The position numbers and the translations under genes are program-made. From CAXBNB01 sp040222275 (GTDB lineage Bacteria > Bacteroidota > Bacteroidia > Cytophagales > Cyclobacteriaceae): DNA of 64,000 bases. Numbering within the stretch: position 1 is the stretch's first letter; each line of letters begins with the position of its first letter. The notes below the pieces were generated by a model. That model was not told the origin of the DNA. It did not search any database and saw only the letters and a list, made by a program, of their open reading frames with translations. This document shows positions 17,521-25,938 of the stretch, in pieces. The stretch is taken from assembly GCA_040222275.1 (NCBI GenBank), contig JAVKDJ010000034.1, forward strand, positions 1 to 64,000, written 5' to 3'.

Positions 17521-17548
17521 AAAAAGACCACTTCATGGTGGTCTTTTT
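17521..17548. terminator. Bidirectional terminator
   Basis: 11-bp perfect stem AAAAAGACCAC/GTGGTCTTTTT with a 6-nt loop. A-run and T-run flank it, so it can terminate tRNA-Cys on the minus strand (4 bp after its 3' end) and the histidine kinase on the plus strand. Confidence 0.85.
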
Positions 17549-17551
17549 AAG

Positions 17552-17622
17552 AGGTCCCGAGCGGATTCGAACCGCTGTACGAGCTTTTGCAGAGCTCTGC
17601 CTAGCCACTCGGCCACAGGACC
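17552..17622 (-). tRNA. tRNA-Cys (anticodon GCA)
   Basis: 71-nt cloverleaf on the minus strand. The acceptor stem GGTCCTG pairs with CGGGACC (one G-U), the anticodon loop CTGCAAA shows GCA, and the T-loop is GGTTCGAATCC. The discriminator is T and CCA is not encoded. A terminator follows directly. Confidence 0.95.
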
Positions 17623-17768
17623 ATTTTGCATGCCTGTCCGCAGACAGGAACGCAAATCTATTACTAATTGAATACCCTACAAATGATTGCAGTCATATTC
17701 TTGGTTTTTTTTTTATTACACTTTCCTTACGGAAAAAGTAAAGAAAGGGTGCGTAATGCACCCTCAAC

Positions 17769-19970
17769 TTATTCTTCAGATTTGGCCTCAGGTGCTGATT
17801 CCGGGGCTTCTTCTTTCTCTTCTTTCTTCTTGGTAGCTTTCTTGGCTTTTGGCGCTTCTTCTTTCTCCTCCTTCACTTCTTCTGCTACCGCTTCAACTTC
17901 CTCTTTAGCTTCAGCTTTAGGAGCTTCCTCTTTCTTCTCTTCTACCTTTTTAGCTGCAGCTTTTTTAGTGGCCGCCTTCTTGGCACCATCTTCCAGCTGT
18001 TCTTTCAGTGCGCTCAGGGCCTCTAGATCACCAAGGGTCGATTTCTCGGATCCTTTATTGATTTTGTCAATAGTATTCTCCCTTGTAGGCTTTTTCTTCT
18101 TCACCTCTTTTTCTTTGGTTTCAGAGTAAGTCGCTACATGCGAAAGTACAATCCTCTTATCGTCTTTAGAGAATTCGGTTACGATAAATTCAAGGCTTTC
18201 ACCAACTTCTATCTTCGCTCCATCTTCCTTCTTAAAGTTCCTTGCCGGGCAGAAACCTTCCAATCCGTAAGGCAACTCAAGTACGGCTCCTTTATCGCTG
18301 ACAGAGGTTACGCTACATTTGTGGGATGATCCTCTGGTAAATACTGTTTCGAAAGTGTCCCATGGATTCTCTTCCAATTGCTTGTGGCCAAGGGCCAACC
18401 TTCTGTTTTCAACATCCAGTTCAAGAACTTTTACCTCCAACTCGTCATTCACATTGATGAATTCAGATGGGTGCTTGATCTTTTTGGTCCATGACAAGTC
18501 AGATACGTGTACCAAACCATCAATACCTTCTTCCAATTCGATGAACAAACCAAAGTTGGTAAGGTTTCTGATCACTCCCTTGTGGGTAGTACCTACATCG
18601 TACTTGGTCAATACATCCTGCTTGGTCCATGGATCTTCGGTCAATTGCTTGATACCAAGGGACATTTTTCTTTCATCCCTATCGATAGTCAATACTACTG
18701 CATCCAGGGCATCACCGATATTGATGAAATCCTGTGGATTTCTCAGGTGCTGGGACCATGACATCTCCGAAACGTGGATCAGTCCTTCTACACCAGGCTG
18801 AAGTTCCAGGAATGCACCGTAATCAGCTACATTCACTATCTTACCTGACACTTTGGAGCCTATTTCCACTGTTTTGTCCAATGAATCCCAAGGGTGCTCG
18901 GTCAATTGCTTCATACCAAGGGAAATCCTCTTCTTGTCATCGTCAAAATCCAACACCACTACATTAACCTTCTCATCCAGTTTCAACACCTCTTCCGGAT
19001 GGTTAACCCTACCCCATGAGATGTCGGTAATGTGTAGGAGACCATCTACACCACCAAGATCGATGAATACACCGAAGTTGGTCATGTTTTTGATCACACC
19101 TTCCAGTACCTGGCCTTTCTCAAGGTTGGTCAATATTTCTGTCCTTTGTTTTTCAAGGTCTTTCTCGATCAGTACTTTGTGTGACACTACCACATTGTCG
19201 TTGGTATAGTTGATTTTCACAACTTTTACCTCCATTTCCTTGTCCACAAACACGTCGAAATCCCTGATAGGCTTCACATCGATCTGTGAGCCTGGCAGGA
19301 ATGCCTCTACTCCAAATATATCTACTATCAGACCTCCTTTGGTCCTTCTTTTTACCATACCATTGATCACTTCATCATTGTCAAGGGCTTTTTGAATGCT
19401 CTCCCATGCATGAACGATCTTAGCTTTTCTTCTTGACAACACCAACTGGCCGTTGGCATTCTCCTGCTCCTCGATGAACACCTGAACTTCGTCACCGATT
19501 TTCAAATCCGGAGTGTCCCTGAATTCTGAAGCAGACACCAAACCATCAGATTTGAATCCAATGTTGAGGATGACGTCCCTGTCTGAAATACTTACCACAG
19601 TACCAGTAACTACTTCTTTTTCCTCGATCTGATTTAAAGAGCCACCATAAAGCGCTTCGAGTTCCTCAATTTGCTTTTTGGTATAGCCTTCTCCGAAACC
19701 TTTTGTCTGAACACCATCCCAATCAAACTCTTCTTCCTCTTCTACAACAGGGGCCGGGGTTTCTTTCTCCTCAGCAACCGGTGCTTCTTCTTTCTTTTCT
19801 TCTGGCGCTTCTTCAGCAACAGGCGCTTCCTCAGCAGCAGGTGCTTCTTCCACTACTTCTTCGGTAGTTTCTTCTTTTGCCGTTGTTTCTTCAACAGCTG
19901 TTTCCTGCACCTCTTCTTTGCTGACTTCCTGTTTGTCAGACTGGTTTTCTAATTCTTCTTTATTTTCCAT
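17769..19970 (-). CDS. rpsA: 30S ribosomal protein S1
   Basis: 733 aa with six S1 (OB-fold) repeats, recognisable by recurring G-x-V-x-x-[IV]-x-[DN]-[FY]-G-x-F[IL] and hxGLxHxSDxSW segments (for example NMTNFGVFIDLGGVDGLLHI). S1 recruits mRNAs with weak Shine-Dalgarno sites to the ribosome, which matters in Bacteroidota where such sites are rare. About 110 N-terminal and 100 C-terminal residues are low-complexity Glu/Ala/Lys-rich tails, making it longer than the ~557-aa E. coli protein, as is usual in this phylum. The gene is alone, with a leader of roughly 90 nt. Confidence 0.97.
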   Translation of the reverse strand: MENKEELENQSDKQEVSKEEVQETAVEETTAKEETTEEVVEEAPAAEEAPVAEEAPEEKKEEAPVAEEKETPAPVVEEEEEFDWDGVQTKGFGEGYTKKQIEELEALYGGSLNQIEEKEVVTGTVVSISDRDVILNIGFKSDGLVSASEFRDTPDLKIGDEVQVFIEEQENANGQLVLSRRKAKIVHAWESIQKALDNDEVINGMVKRRTKGGLIVDIFGVEAFLPGSQIDVKPIRDFDVFVDKEMEVKVVKINYTNDNVVVSHKVLIEKDLEKQRTEILTNLEKGQVLEGVIKNMTNFGVFIDLGGVDGLLHITDISWGRVNHPEEVLKLDEKVNVVVLDFDDDKKRISLGMKQLTEHPWDSLDKTVEIGSKVSGKIVNVADYGAFLELQPGVEGLIHVSEMSWSQHLRNPQDFINIGDALDAVVLTIDRDERKMSLGIKQLTEDPWTKQDVLTKYDVGTTHKGVIRNLTNFGLFIELEEGIDGLVHVSDLSWTKKIKHPSEFINVNDELEVKVLELDVENRRLALGHKQLEENPWDTFETVFTRGSSHKCSVTSVSDKGAVLELPYGLEGFCPARNFKKEDGAKIEVGESLEFIVTEFSKDDKRIVLSHVATYSETKEKEVKKKKPTRENTIDKINKGSEKSTLGDLEALSALKEQLEDGAKKAATKKAAAKKVEEKKEEAPKAEAKEEVEAVAEEVKEEKEEAPKAKKATKKKEEKEEAPESAPEAKSEE

Positions 19971-20069
19971 TATGTTCGACTCTGTTTACGATACTATCCT
20001 AGAGTCATCCGACAGCATCTTTTGTTGTACATCCCCTACAAATGCAGGGTCGTTCGTTCGAACGGAGCG

Positions 20070-20077
20070 CAAAGTTA
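20070..20077 (-). promoter_or_regulatory. Promoter -7 box of rpsA
   Basis: TAACTTTG on the minus strand matches TAnnTTTG. The 10-bp palindrome CGTTCGAACG at 20055-20064 follows near the predicted transcript start. The leader to the ATG at 19970 would be about 90 nt. S1 autoregulates its mRNA leader in E. coli; whether that happens here is not visible. Confidence 0.55.
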
Positions 20078-20172
20078 AGAAATAAAATATTTAATCACAG
20101 CAAAGACCACAAATTATCATAGGAGGCAGTGGTACGGGTTTGGCACCATCGGGTATGTTGCCAATAAATTGG

Positions 20173-20892
20173 TTAAACAGCAGGTATCTTGGCCACACTC
20201 ATCACGTCTTCATTGATGATGTCAGACTCGATCAAGCCATCCCTTAGCCTGATCACCCTGTGGGCGTATTGGGCAATATCTTCTTCGTGGGTCACCATGA
20301 TGATGGTGTTTCCCTTTTTGTGCAACTCTTCAAATAGCTCCATAATGCTATAGGAAGTTTTGGTATCGAGGTTTCCTGTCGGTTCATCTGCCAGGATAAT
20401 ACTTGGGTCGTTGACCAGGGCACGGGCAATGGCCACCCTTTGCCTTTGCCCACCCGACAACTCGTTTGGCTTATGGCCAGCCCTATCGGCAAGGCCAACA
20501 CCATTCAGCGCATCCATGGCTTTTTCTTCCCTATCATATTTGGAAAAACCGGCATAAACCAATGGCAGGGCCACATTTTCCAAAGCGGTAGACCGGGGAA
20601 GCAAGTTGAACGTTTGAAAAACAAACCCTATCTCTTTGTTTCGGATTTCTGCCAGCTCATTCTCCGACAAGTTGCTCACATCATGGCTGTTGAGTATGTA
20701 TTGACCAGAAGAAGGGGTATCCAGGCATCCTATGATATTCATCAATGTGGATTTACCCGAACCAGAAGGCCCCATAAATGCCACATATTCGCCCTTATCT
20801 ATCTTGATACTTATCGATTTAAGGGCATGTATGGTTTCTGCGCCCATAACATACTTTCTGGAAATTTCCGATGTGCTAATTATTTCTGACAT
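20173..20892 (-). CDS. ABC transporter ATP-binding protein, LolD/MacB type
   Basis: 239 aa with Walker A GPSGSGKST, Q-loop FQTFNLLPR, signature LSGGQRQRVAIARAL, Walker B IILADEPTGNLD and H-loop VTHEED. The sequence between, including GCLDTPSSGQYILN, places it in the MacB/LolD/FtsE-like exporter group, which works in lipoprotein release or efflux with a FtsX-type permease. No permease gene is adjacent in the window. Confidence 0.92.
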   Translation of the reverse strand: MSEIISTSEISRKYVMGAETIHALKSISIKIDKGEYVAFMGPSGSGKSTLMNIIGCLDTPSSGQYILNSHDVSNLSENELAEIRNKEIGFVFQTFNLLPRSTALENVALPLVYAGFSKYDREEKAMDALNGVGLADRAGHKPNELSGGQRQRVAIARALVNDPSIILADEPTGNLDTKTSYSIMELFEELHKKGNTIIMVTHEEDIAQYAHRVIRLRDGLIESDIINEDVMSVAKIPAV

Positions 20893-20955
20893 AATTAAAA
20901 ATGGGTTGTTTTTTAGGAAAATATAAAGTGTTGCAGTAATTCAAAATACTAAACT

Positions 20956-22470
20956 TCAATAATCTATTTCTTCATCTTCATCGAATGAAGAAATCATGCT
21001 GCTAAGCAAATCGTTAAATTGCACCCCCCTTTCCAGGGCGTGCTTACTTAGGTAACTGTATTCAACCAGACCAAACAGAACGAATTCCATCAAAAAGAGT
21101 TTGTCATTGCCTGACTTTGGTTTGGCATACTTCTGAACCATTTCTTCCAAACCAGATATGGAGTTCAGTACTTCACTATATTCTTTCAAAGAATGGTCGT
21201 GCAATAGATCCACCATATTTCCTTTTCCAAACCAGTTCGAAATGCCCTTATATGGATCAATGCTCTCTTTGTTATTCCTTACCTCCTCAGGGTTTGGGAA
21301 AATATCCGGCAACATGGTGCGAATAGCCTTTCCAATCAAATTTTGAGCCACAATCCCAGGCCCCTCCTGTTCACCTTCATAGACCAGTTCCACCTTGCCC
21401 GTAATCGCAGGAATAATGCCTATCAGGTCTGAAATTCTTGCGAATGTTTCGGCTTCATTATTTTTCAGCGCCCGTCTCTCTGCTGCGCTCATCAGGTTTT
21501 CGAAGGCAGATATGGTCAACCTTGCCGATACGCCGCTTTTGGCATCCACATACTCACTACTCCTCGCCTCAACGGCCACTTGCTCAATAAGCCTCTTCAT
21601 CGTTTTGTTCACGGTCACCTTTACCTGCAGGTCTTTGGCGATCCTTGCTTCCTGTTCGGTAATTTTCATTCCTGTCTCGATAGACTTTGGGTAATGTGTA
21701 ATGATCTGGCTTCCCAGGCGGTCCTTCAAGGGCGTCACAATGCTTCCCCGGTTAGTATAATCTTCCGGGTTGGCGGTGAAAACGAACTGGATATCCAGTG
21801 GCAACCTCAGCTTAAACCCTCGTATTTGTATATCCCCCTCCTGCAAAATATTGAACAAAGCCACCTGTATCCTGGGTTGTAGGTCTGGCAATTCGTTGAT
21901 CACAAAGATGCCCCTATGGGCCCTGGGGACCAACCCGTAATGTATCACACGTTCGTCGGAATAAGGAAGCTTCAGGGTAGCCGCCTTGATGGGATCTACA
22001 TCACCAATCAAGTCGGCTATGGATACATCAGGGGTAGCCAATTTTTCAGTATAGCGTTCGTCCCTGTGCATCCACTCGATTTCGGCCGAATCCCCATGGT
22101 CTTTGATGGTGTCGCGACCCTGCCTGGAAACTGGGTTCAGCGGGTCATCGTTCAATTCAGATCCTTTGAGCACTGGGATGTACTCATCCAGGAGCAGGGT
22201 CATTTGTCTGGCAATTCTGGTTTTGGCTTGGCCCCTCAGCCCTAATAGGTTGATGTTGTGCCCAGACAGGATGGCCCGTTCTATATCTGGGATGACCGTA
22301 TCTTCATAGCCCCATATCCCTTCAAATACATTCTCTTTGGCTTTTATTTTTGCTATCAGGTTGTTCCTTAGCTCTTGTTTGATAGATTGTGGGGAATACC
22401 CCGTATTCTTTAACTCCCCAACTGATTTAATTTTAAGAAGCTCATCAGGAAGCAAATTTTTATATGACAT
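20956..22470 (-). CDS. MoxR-like / magnesium chelatase-type AAA+ ATPase
   Basis: 504 aa from the ATG at 22470, 4 bp after the stop of the VWA gene; a start at 22512 (518 aa, overlapping the VWA gene) is also open. It shows Walker A-like GLRGQAKTRIAR, Walker B-like GIFVINELPDL, a sensor FVFTANPEDYTNRGS and the conserved ATPDVSIADLIGDVDPIKA. It resembles the ChlI/MoxR ATPases that pair with VWA proteins to remodel or load metal centres. In Bacteroidota this pair is widespread and its target is not known. It is co-transcribed with the VWA gene upstream. Confidence 0.85.
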   Translation of the reverse strand: MSYKNLLPDELLKIKSVGELKNTGYSPQSIKQELRNNLIAKIKAKENVFEGIWGYEDTVIPDIERAILSGHNINLLGLRGQAKTRIARQMTLLLDEYIPVLKGSELNDDPLNPVSRQGRDTIKDHGDSAEIEWMHRDERYTEKLATPDVSIADLIGDVDPIKAATLKLPYSDERVIHYGLVPRAHRGIFVINELPDLQPRIQVALFNILQEGDIQIRGFKLRLPLDIQFVFTANPEDYTNRGSIVTPLKDRLGSQIITHYPKSIETGMKITEQEARIAKDLQVKVTVNKTMKRLIEQVAVEARSSEYVDAKSGVSARLTISAFENLMSAAERRALKNNEAETFARISDLIGIIPAITGKVELVYEGEQEGPGIVAQNLIGKAIRTMLPDIFPNPEEVRNNKESIDPYKGISNWFGKGNMVDLLHDHSLKEYSEVLNSISGLEEMVQKYAKPKSGNDKLFLMEFVLFGLVEYSYLSKHALERGVQFNDLLSSMISSFDEDEEIDY

Positions 22471-22474
22471 GCGA

Positions 22475-23572
22475 TTATAAATTTTTTCTTCTGTTGTTTT
22501 TGAAATCTTCAAATACCAAATGTCCCAAACCTTTCAGGCTGCTATAATATGCATTGCCATTATTGATCCTTGTAAATTCCCGAACAAATTCTTTAAGGTA
22601 TGGATCCGATGCTATCATAAATGTAGTCACTGGTATGTTGAGTTGCCTGCAGGCCGCACCGAGGTTGTAGGTTTTGTTTAATATCTGCGGATCCAGCCCG
22701 AAACTATTTTTATAATATTTGATGCCCTTCTTCATGCAGGTAGGCTTTCCGTCGGTGATCATGAATATTTGCTTGTTGTGGTTTTTTCTCCTCCTCAAAA
22801 TATTCATGGCCAGTTCCAGTCCCGCAATGGTATTGGTATGGTAGGGGCCCACTTTTAGGTATGGCAGGTCCTTTATTTCTATCTTCCATGCGTCATTGCC
22901 AAAGACAATGATATCCAGGGTGTCTTTTTTATACTTCCTCAATATGAGTTCGGAAAGTGCCATGGCTACCTTCTTGGCCGGTGTGATACGGTCTTCCCCA
23001 TACAAGATCATTGAATGGCTCACGTCTATCATCAGGACTGTTGAGGTTTGGGTCTTAAATTCCCTTTCTTCTACTTCCAGATCCTGCTCGGTAAGTGTAA
23101 AATCAGAAAAGCCGTGATTGATTTGGGCATTTCTAATGGAATCCGTCATGGCTATCTGATCTGGAGTATCGCCAAACCTAAATTCCCTTTTGTCGGCATT
23201 TCTTTCGTCTCCTTGTCCGGAATGGAAGGTTTTATGTTCTCCTTTGCCAGACTTTCTCAGCTTACCGAAAATTTCCTCAAGGGCACTTTTCCTGATTTCC
23301 TGCTCAGATTTGGCGGTAATCTTGATTTCCCCTGTTTTATTATCCTCTGTGAGGAAGCCTTTTTTCTTTAATTCATCGATAAAATCACCAATTCCATATT
23401 CGCTGTTGGTAATATTATATTGCTTGTCCACGTTGGTCAGCCAAGAAAGTGCCTCACTCACATCACCAGAAGTAATCAACAACAATTGCTGAAGAATATT
23501 CCAGAGGTTATCGAAAACAGTTTCATTCTGTTTTTTATCCGGTATAAATTCTGTAAGCCTGTATCCTATCAT
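22475..23572 (-). CDS. VWA domain protein, partner of the AAA+ ATPase
   Basis: 365 aa with a von Willebrand A domain in the C-terminal half. The MIDAS motif is MIDVSHSM (DxSxS variant with His-Ser-Met), followed by GEDRITPAKKVAMALSEL and ITDGKPT, which supplies the third MIDAS Asp. The N-terminal half is soluble and lacks a signal peptide. The order VWA then MoxR-type ATPase with about 4 bp between them is the standard chaperone-like pair. Confidence 0.88.
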   Translation of the reverse strand: MIGYRLTEFIPDKKQNETVFDNLWNILQQLLLITSGDVSEALSWLTNVDKQYNITNSEYGIGDFIDELKKKGFLTEDNKTGEIKITAKSEQEIRKSALEEIFGKLRKSGKGEHKTFHSGQGDERNADKREFRFGDTPDQIAMTDSIRNAQINHGFSDFTLTEQDLEVEEREFKTQTSTVLMIDVSHSMILYGEDRITPAKKVAMALSELILRKYKKDTLDIIVFGNDAWKIEIKDLPYLKVGPYHTNTIAGLELAMNILRRRKNHNKQIFMITDGKPTCMKKGIKYYKNSFGLDPQILNKTYNLGAACRQLNIPVTTFMIASDPYLKEFVREFTRINNGNAYYSSLKGLGHLVFEDFKNNRRKNL

Positions 23573-23890
23573 GTCAGATGCTTTGGCCCCATTGATGCGG
23601 GGTTAGTTTCGCCATACCATGCATTCGGTAATGCTCTAACGACAAACCCCTGTTTGGGATTTTTAATTTAATGAATATTTACCTTATTTTAAGGAAAGAA
23701 CTAGTTTTTACTGTTATTCGATCCCCATGCCCGGCAGGAAACCTATTATCGCTACATTGATAGTCAACATTGTGACCCTTATCCGGGATCTTTTGTTAAA
23801 ATCCCTGGAACCGGGTGTTGGTGATAAGAAAAAGAAAACAGACCACAAAAAGTGGGAATAACCCCATCGCAGAACTGCGATTGACAACCA
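23573..23890. other. Intergenic region of 318 bp
   Basis: Holds the promoter side of the VWA-AAA+ operon and the 3' side of the hydroxylase gene. A small hairpin, ATCGCAG/CTGCGAT (23866-23881), just downstream of the hydroxylase stop could be a weak terminator. I see no gene or RNA. Confidence 0.5.
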
Positions 23891-24511
23891 CTATTTGGTC
23901 GGCATTGTCCTGAAGACCACATCCCAAAGCGGGGACGACACCCCAAATGCCCGTTCGGGCTGCTTGTAATGATGGATACCATGGTGTACCCATAGTATTT
24001 TGAAGAAATTTTTTGGAGGCTGGAAGGCATGCACCATATAATGCACCCACAGATATGAGGCATATCCCATGTAAAACCCTGGCAGGAAAGCATAGACATA
24101 ATCACCCAGGGGCAATTTAAACAACAGGTAAAACAAATAAGCCAGCACCACGCTGGCAGGAATGGGCATAGCCAACCGGTCTTTGTCTTTTGGGTAATGG
24201 TGGTGTACCCCGTGCATGGTATAAACCAGCTTCTTCTTTTTTTCGGTATCCTCCTTCATGTGAAAAAGGTACCTGTGCATGAGGTATTCTGCCAATGTAA
24301 AAAGTAAAAAACCTGAAACAAACAGTACACCTATCAAAACGAACGACAGGCCTACTTCCATAACCCCATAATAAATGAGACTGGCCGACAGGACCGAAAA
24401 CAATACTAAGGGAATAGAAATGTGGGTCCTGGTAATCTTTTCAATAAGAGGGCTTTTAAATAAAACCTTGGTGCCTTTCATTTCCGGCTTTATACTCTTA
24501 TGATCATACAT
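23891..24511 (-). CDS. Fatty acid hydroxylase superfamily membrane protein
   Basis: 206 aa with four hydrophobic helices and the di-iron histidine boxes of the sterol desaturase/fatty acid hydroxylase family: HRYLFH, HGVHHHYPKD, HYMVH and HHGIHHYKQPERAFG. The size and the last box fit fatty acid 2-hydroxylase-type enzymes, which would hydroxylate membrane or sphingo-/sulfonolipid acyl chains in Bacteroidota; the exact substrate is inference. It stands alone on the minus strand. Confidence 0.88.
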   Translation of the reverse strand: MYDHKSIKPEMKGTKVLFKSPLIEKITRTHISIPLVLFSVLSASLIYYGVMEVGLSFVLIGVLFVSGFLLFTLAEYLMHRYLFHMKEDTEKKKKLVYTMHGVHHHYPKDKDRLAMPIPASVVLAYLFYLLFKLPLGDYVYAFLPGFYMGYASYLWVHYMVHAFQPPKNFFKILWVHHGIHHYKQPERAFGVSSPLWDVVFRTMPTK

Positions 24512-24680
24512 AGTTTAGGTCAGATTAATCCTGAATAAAATTTTCAGCTAATGCAATTATATGAGACAAATTTAATTTCTAACGTGTGATCAGAGAAAAA
24601 ATATCAAAAAAAAGGCGATTAATATTATCAGAATCATAAGTTGGAATGTTAAAATGTTGGAATACTTAAGCGATGGATTG

Positions 24681-25826
24681 CTATTTTGTCGATACGGCCA
24701 CTTTGAACTGTTCCACTGTTTCTCGGTAGTAAGATTCATACATGGGAAGAATCTGCTCCAGGTCAAAGGTTTTGGCCCTATTCAGCGCAGCAGTCTTGAA
24801 TTTCTGAAGGTTTTTTTTGTCCAGGATATGAATGGACTTTTCGGCCATACATTCTATATCACCTACGTTGCACAAAAAACCGGTTTCGCCTTGCAGGTTT
24901 AGCTCTGGTAGTCCGCCAACGTTGGTACTCACTACCGGCACTTCACAGGCCATTGCCTCCAAAGCCGCCAGGCCAAAACTTTCCTTTTCCGAAGGCATCA
25001 GGAATAAATCGGATACTGACAACACTTCTTCCACTGCCTCCAACTTGCCCAGGAAACGTACATCGTTCAAATTGCAACTCTCCCGGCATAGGTCTTCAAT
25101 ACGGTTTCGTTCCGGCCCGTCCCCTACCAATAGCAATTTGGATGGTACGGTCTCCCTCACTTTATTGAACACCCTGATCACATCGTCCACGCGCTTTACT
25201 TTTCTAAAATTGGAGGTATGTACGATCAACATTTCGCCATTTGGGCAGATGGCCTTTTTGAAATGGTCTTTCTTTTGCTTTTTAAACCTGTTCAGGTCTA
25301 TGAAGTTGGGGATTACCCTGATATCCTTGGTAACATTGAAATGGTCGTAGGTGTCTTTCTTCAGGTCTTCCGACACGGCCGTTATCCCATCTGATTGGTT
25401 GATAGAAAATGTAACTACGGGCTCCAGGGAAGCATCCTTGCCTACAATTGTGATGTCGGTACCATGTAGCGTTGTTATAAACGGCACATCCATGCCTGAT
25501 GTCTTTAAGATTTCCCTTGCCATATAAGCGGCGGAAGCATGGGGCACAGCGTAGTGTACATGGAGCAAATCGATTTTTTCATGCTGCACCACATCCACCA
25601 TCTTACTGGCCAGTGCAATTTCATACGGTGGGTATTGGAATAGTGGATAAGGTTTTATGTCCACCTCATGATAAAATACGTTTTCGTTGAAAAAATCGAG
25701 GCGGGTGGGCTGGGAATAGGTAATAAAATGAACCTGGTGACCCTCTTTAGCCAATGCTTTTCCAAGCTCTGTGGCAACAACCCCCGATCCTCCATAGGTG
25801 GGGTAACATACTATTCCTATCTTCAT
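24681..25826 (-). CDS. bshA: N-acetyl-alpha-D-glucosaminyl L-malate synthase
   Basis: GT4-family glycosyltransferase of 381 aa making GlcNAc-malate from UDP-GlcNAc and malate, the first step of bacillithiol synthesis. Typical features are the start MKIGIVCYPTYGGSGVVATE, LHVHYAVPHA, the TLHGTDITIVG segment, and the GT-B C-terminal domain with SEKESFGLAALEAMACEVPV (E-x7-E motif). These N-terminal motifs are nearly invariant in BshA. The other bsh genes are not in the window. Confidence 0.95.
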   Translation of the reverse strand: MKIGIVCYPTYGGSGVVATELGKALAKEGHQVHFITYSQPTRLDFFNENVFYHEVDIKPYPLFQYPPYEIALASKMVDVVQHEKIDLLHVHYAVPHASAAYMAREILKTSGMDVPFITTLHGTDITIVGKDASLEPVVTFSINQSDGITAVSEDLKKDTYDHFNVTKDIRVIPNFIDLNRFKKQKKDHFKKAICPNGEMLIVHTSNFRKVKRVDDVIRVFNKVRETVPSKLLLVGDGPERNRIEDLCRESCNLNDVRFLGKLEAVEEVLSVSDLFLMPSEKESFGLAALEAMACEVPVVSTNVGGLPELNLQGETGFLCNVGDIECMAEKSIHILDKKNLQKFKTAALNRAKTFDLEQILPMYESYYRETVEQFKVAVSTK

Positions 25827-25938
25827 CTTTTTAATTCATTGTTCAATATTCAACTTCGATCCCAACTTCTTCTGGTCGTTCGACACCTACATTATTCTAC
25901 TTTTTTCTTCGTCAATCGGTTTATTTAAATCAACACCC

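Noticed and set aside
17668..18129. Ser/Phe-rich open frames opposite rpsA
   Set aside because: They are antisense shadows of the Glu/Lys/Ala-rich tails of ribosomal protein S1.
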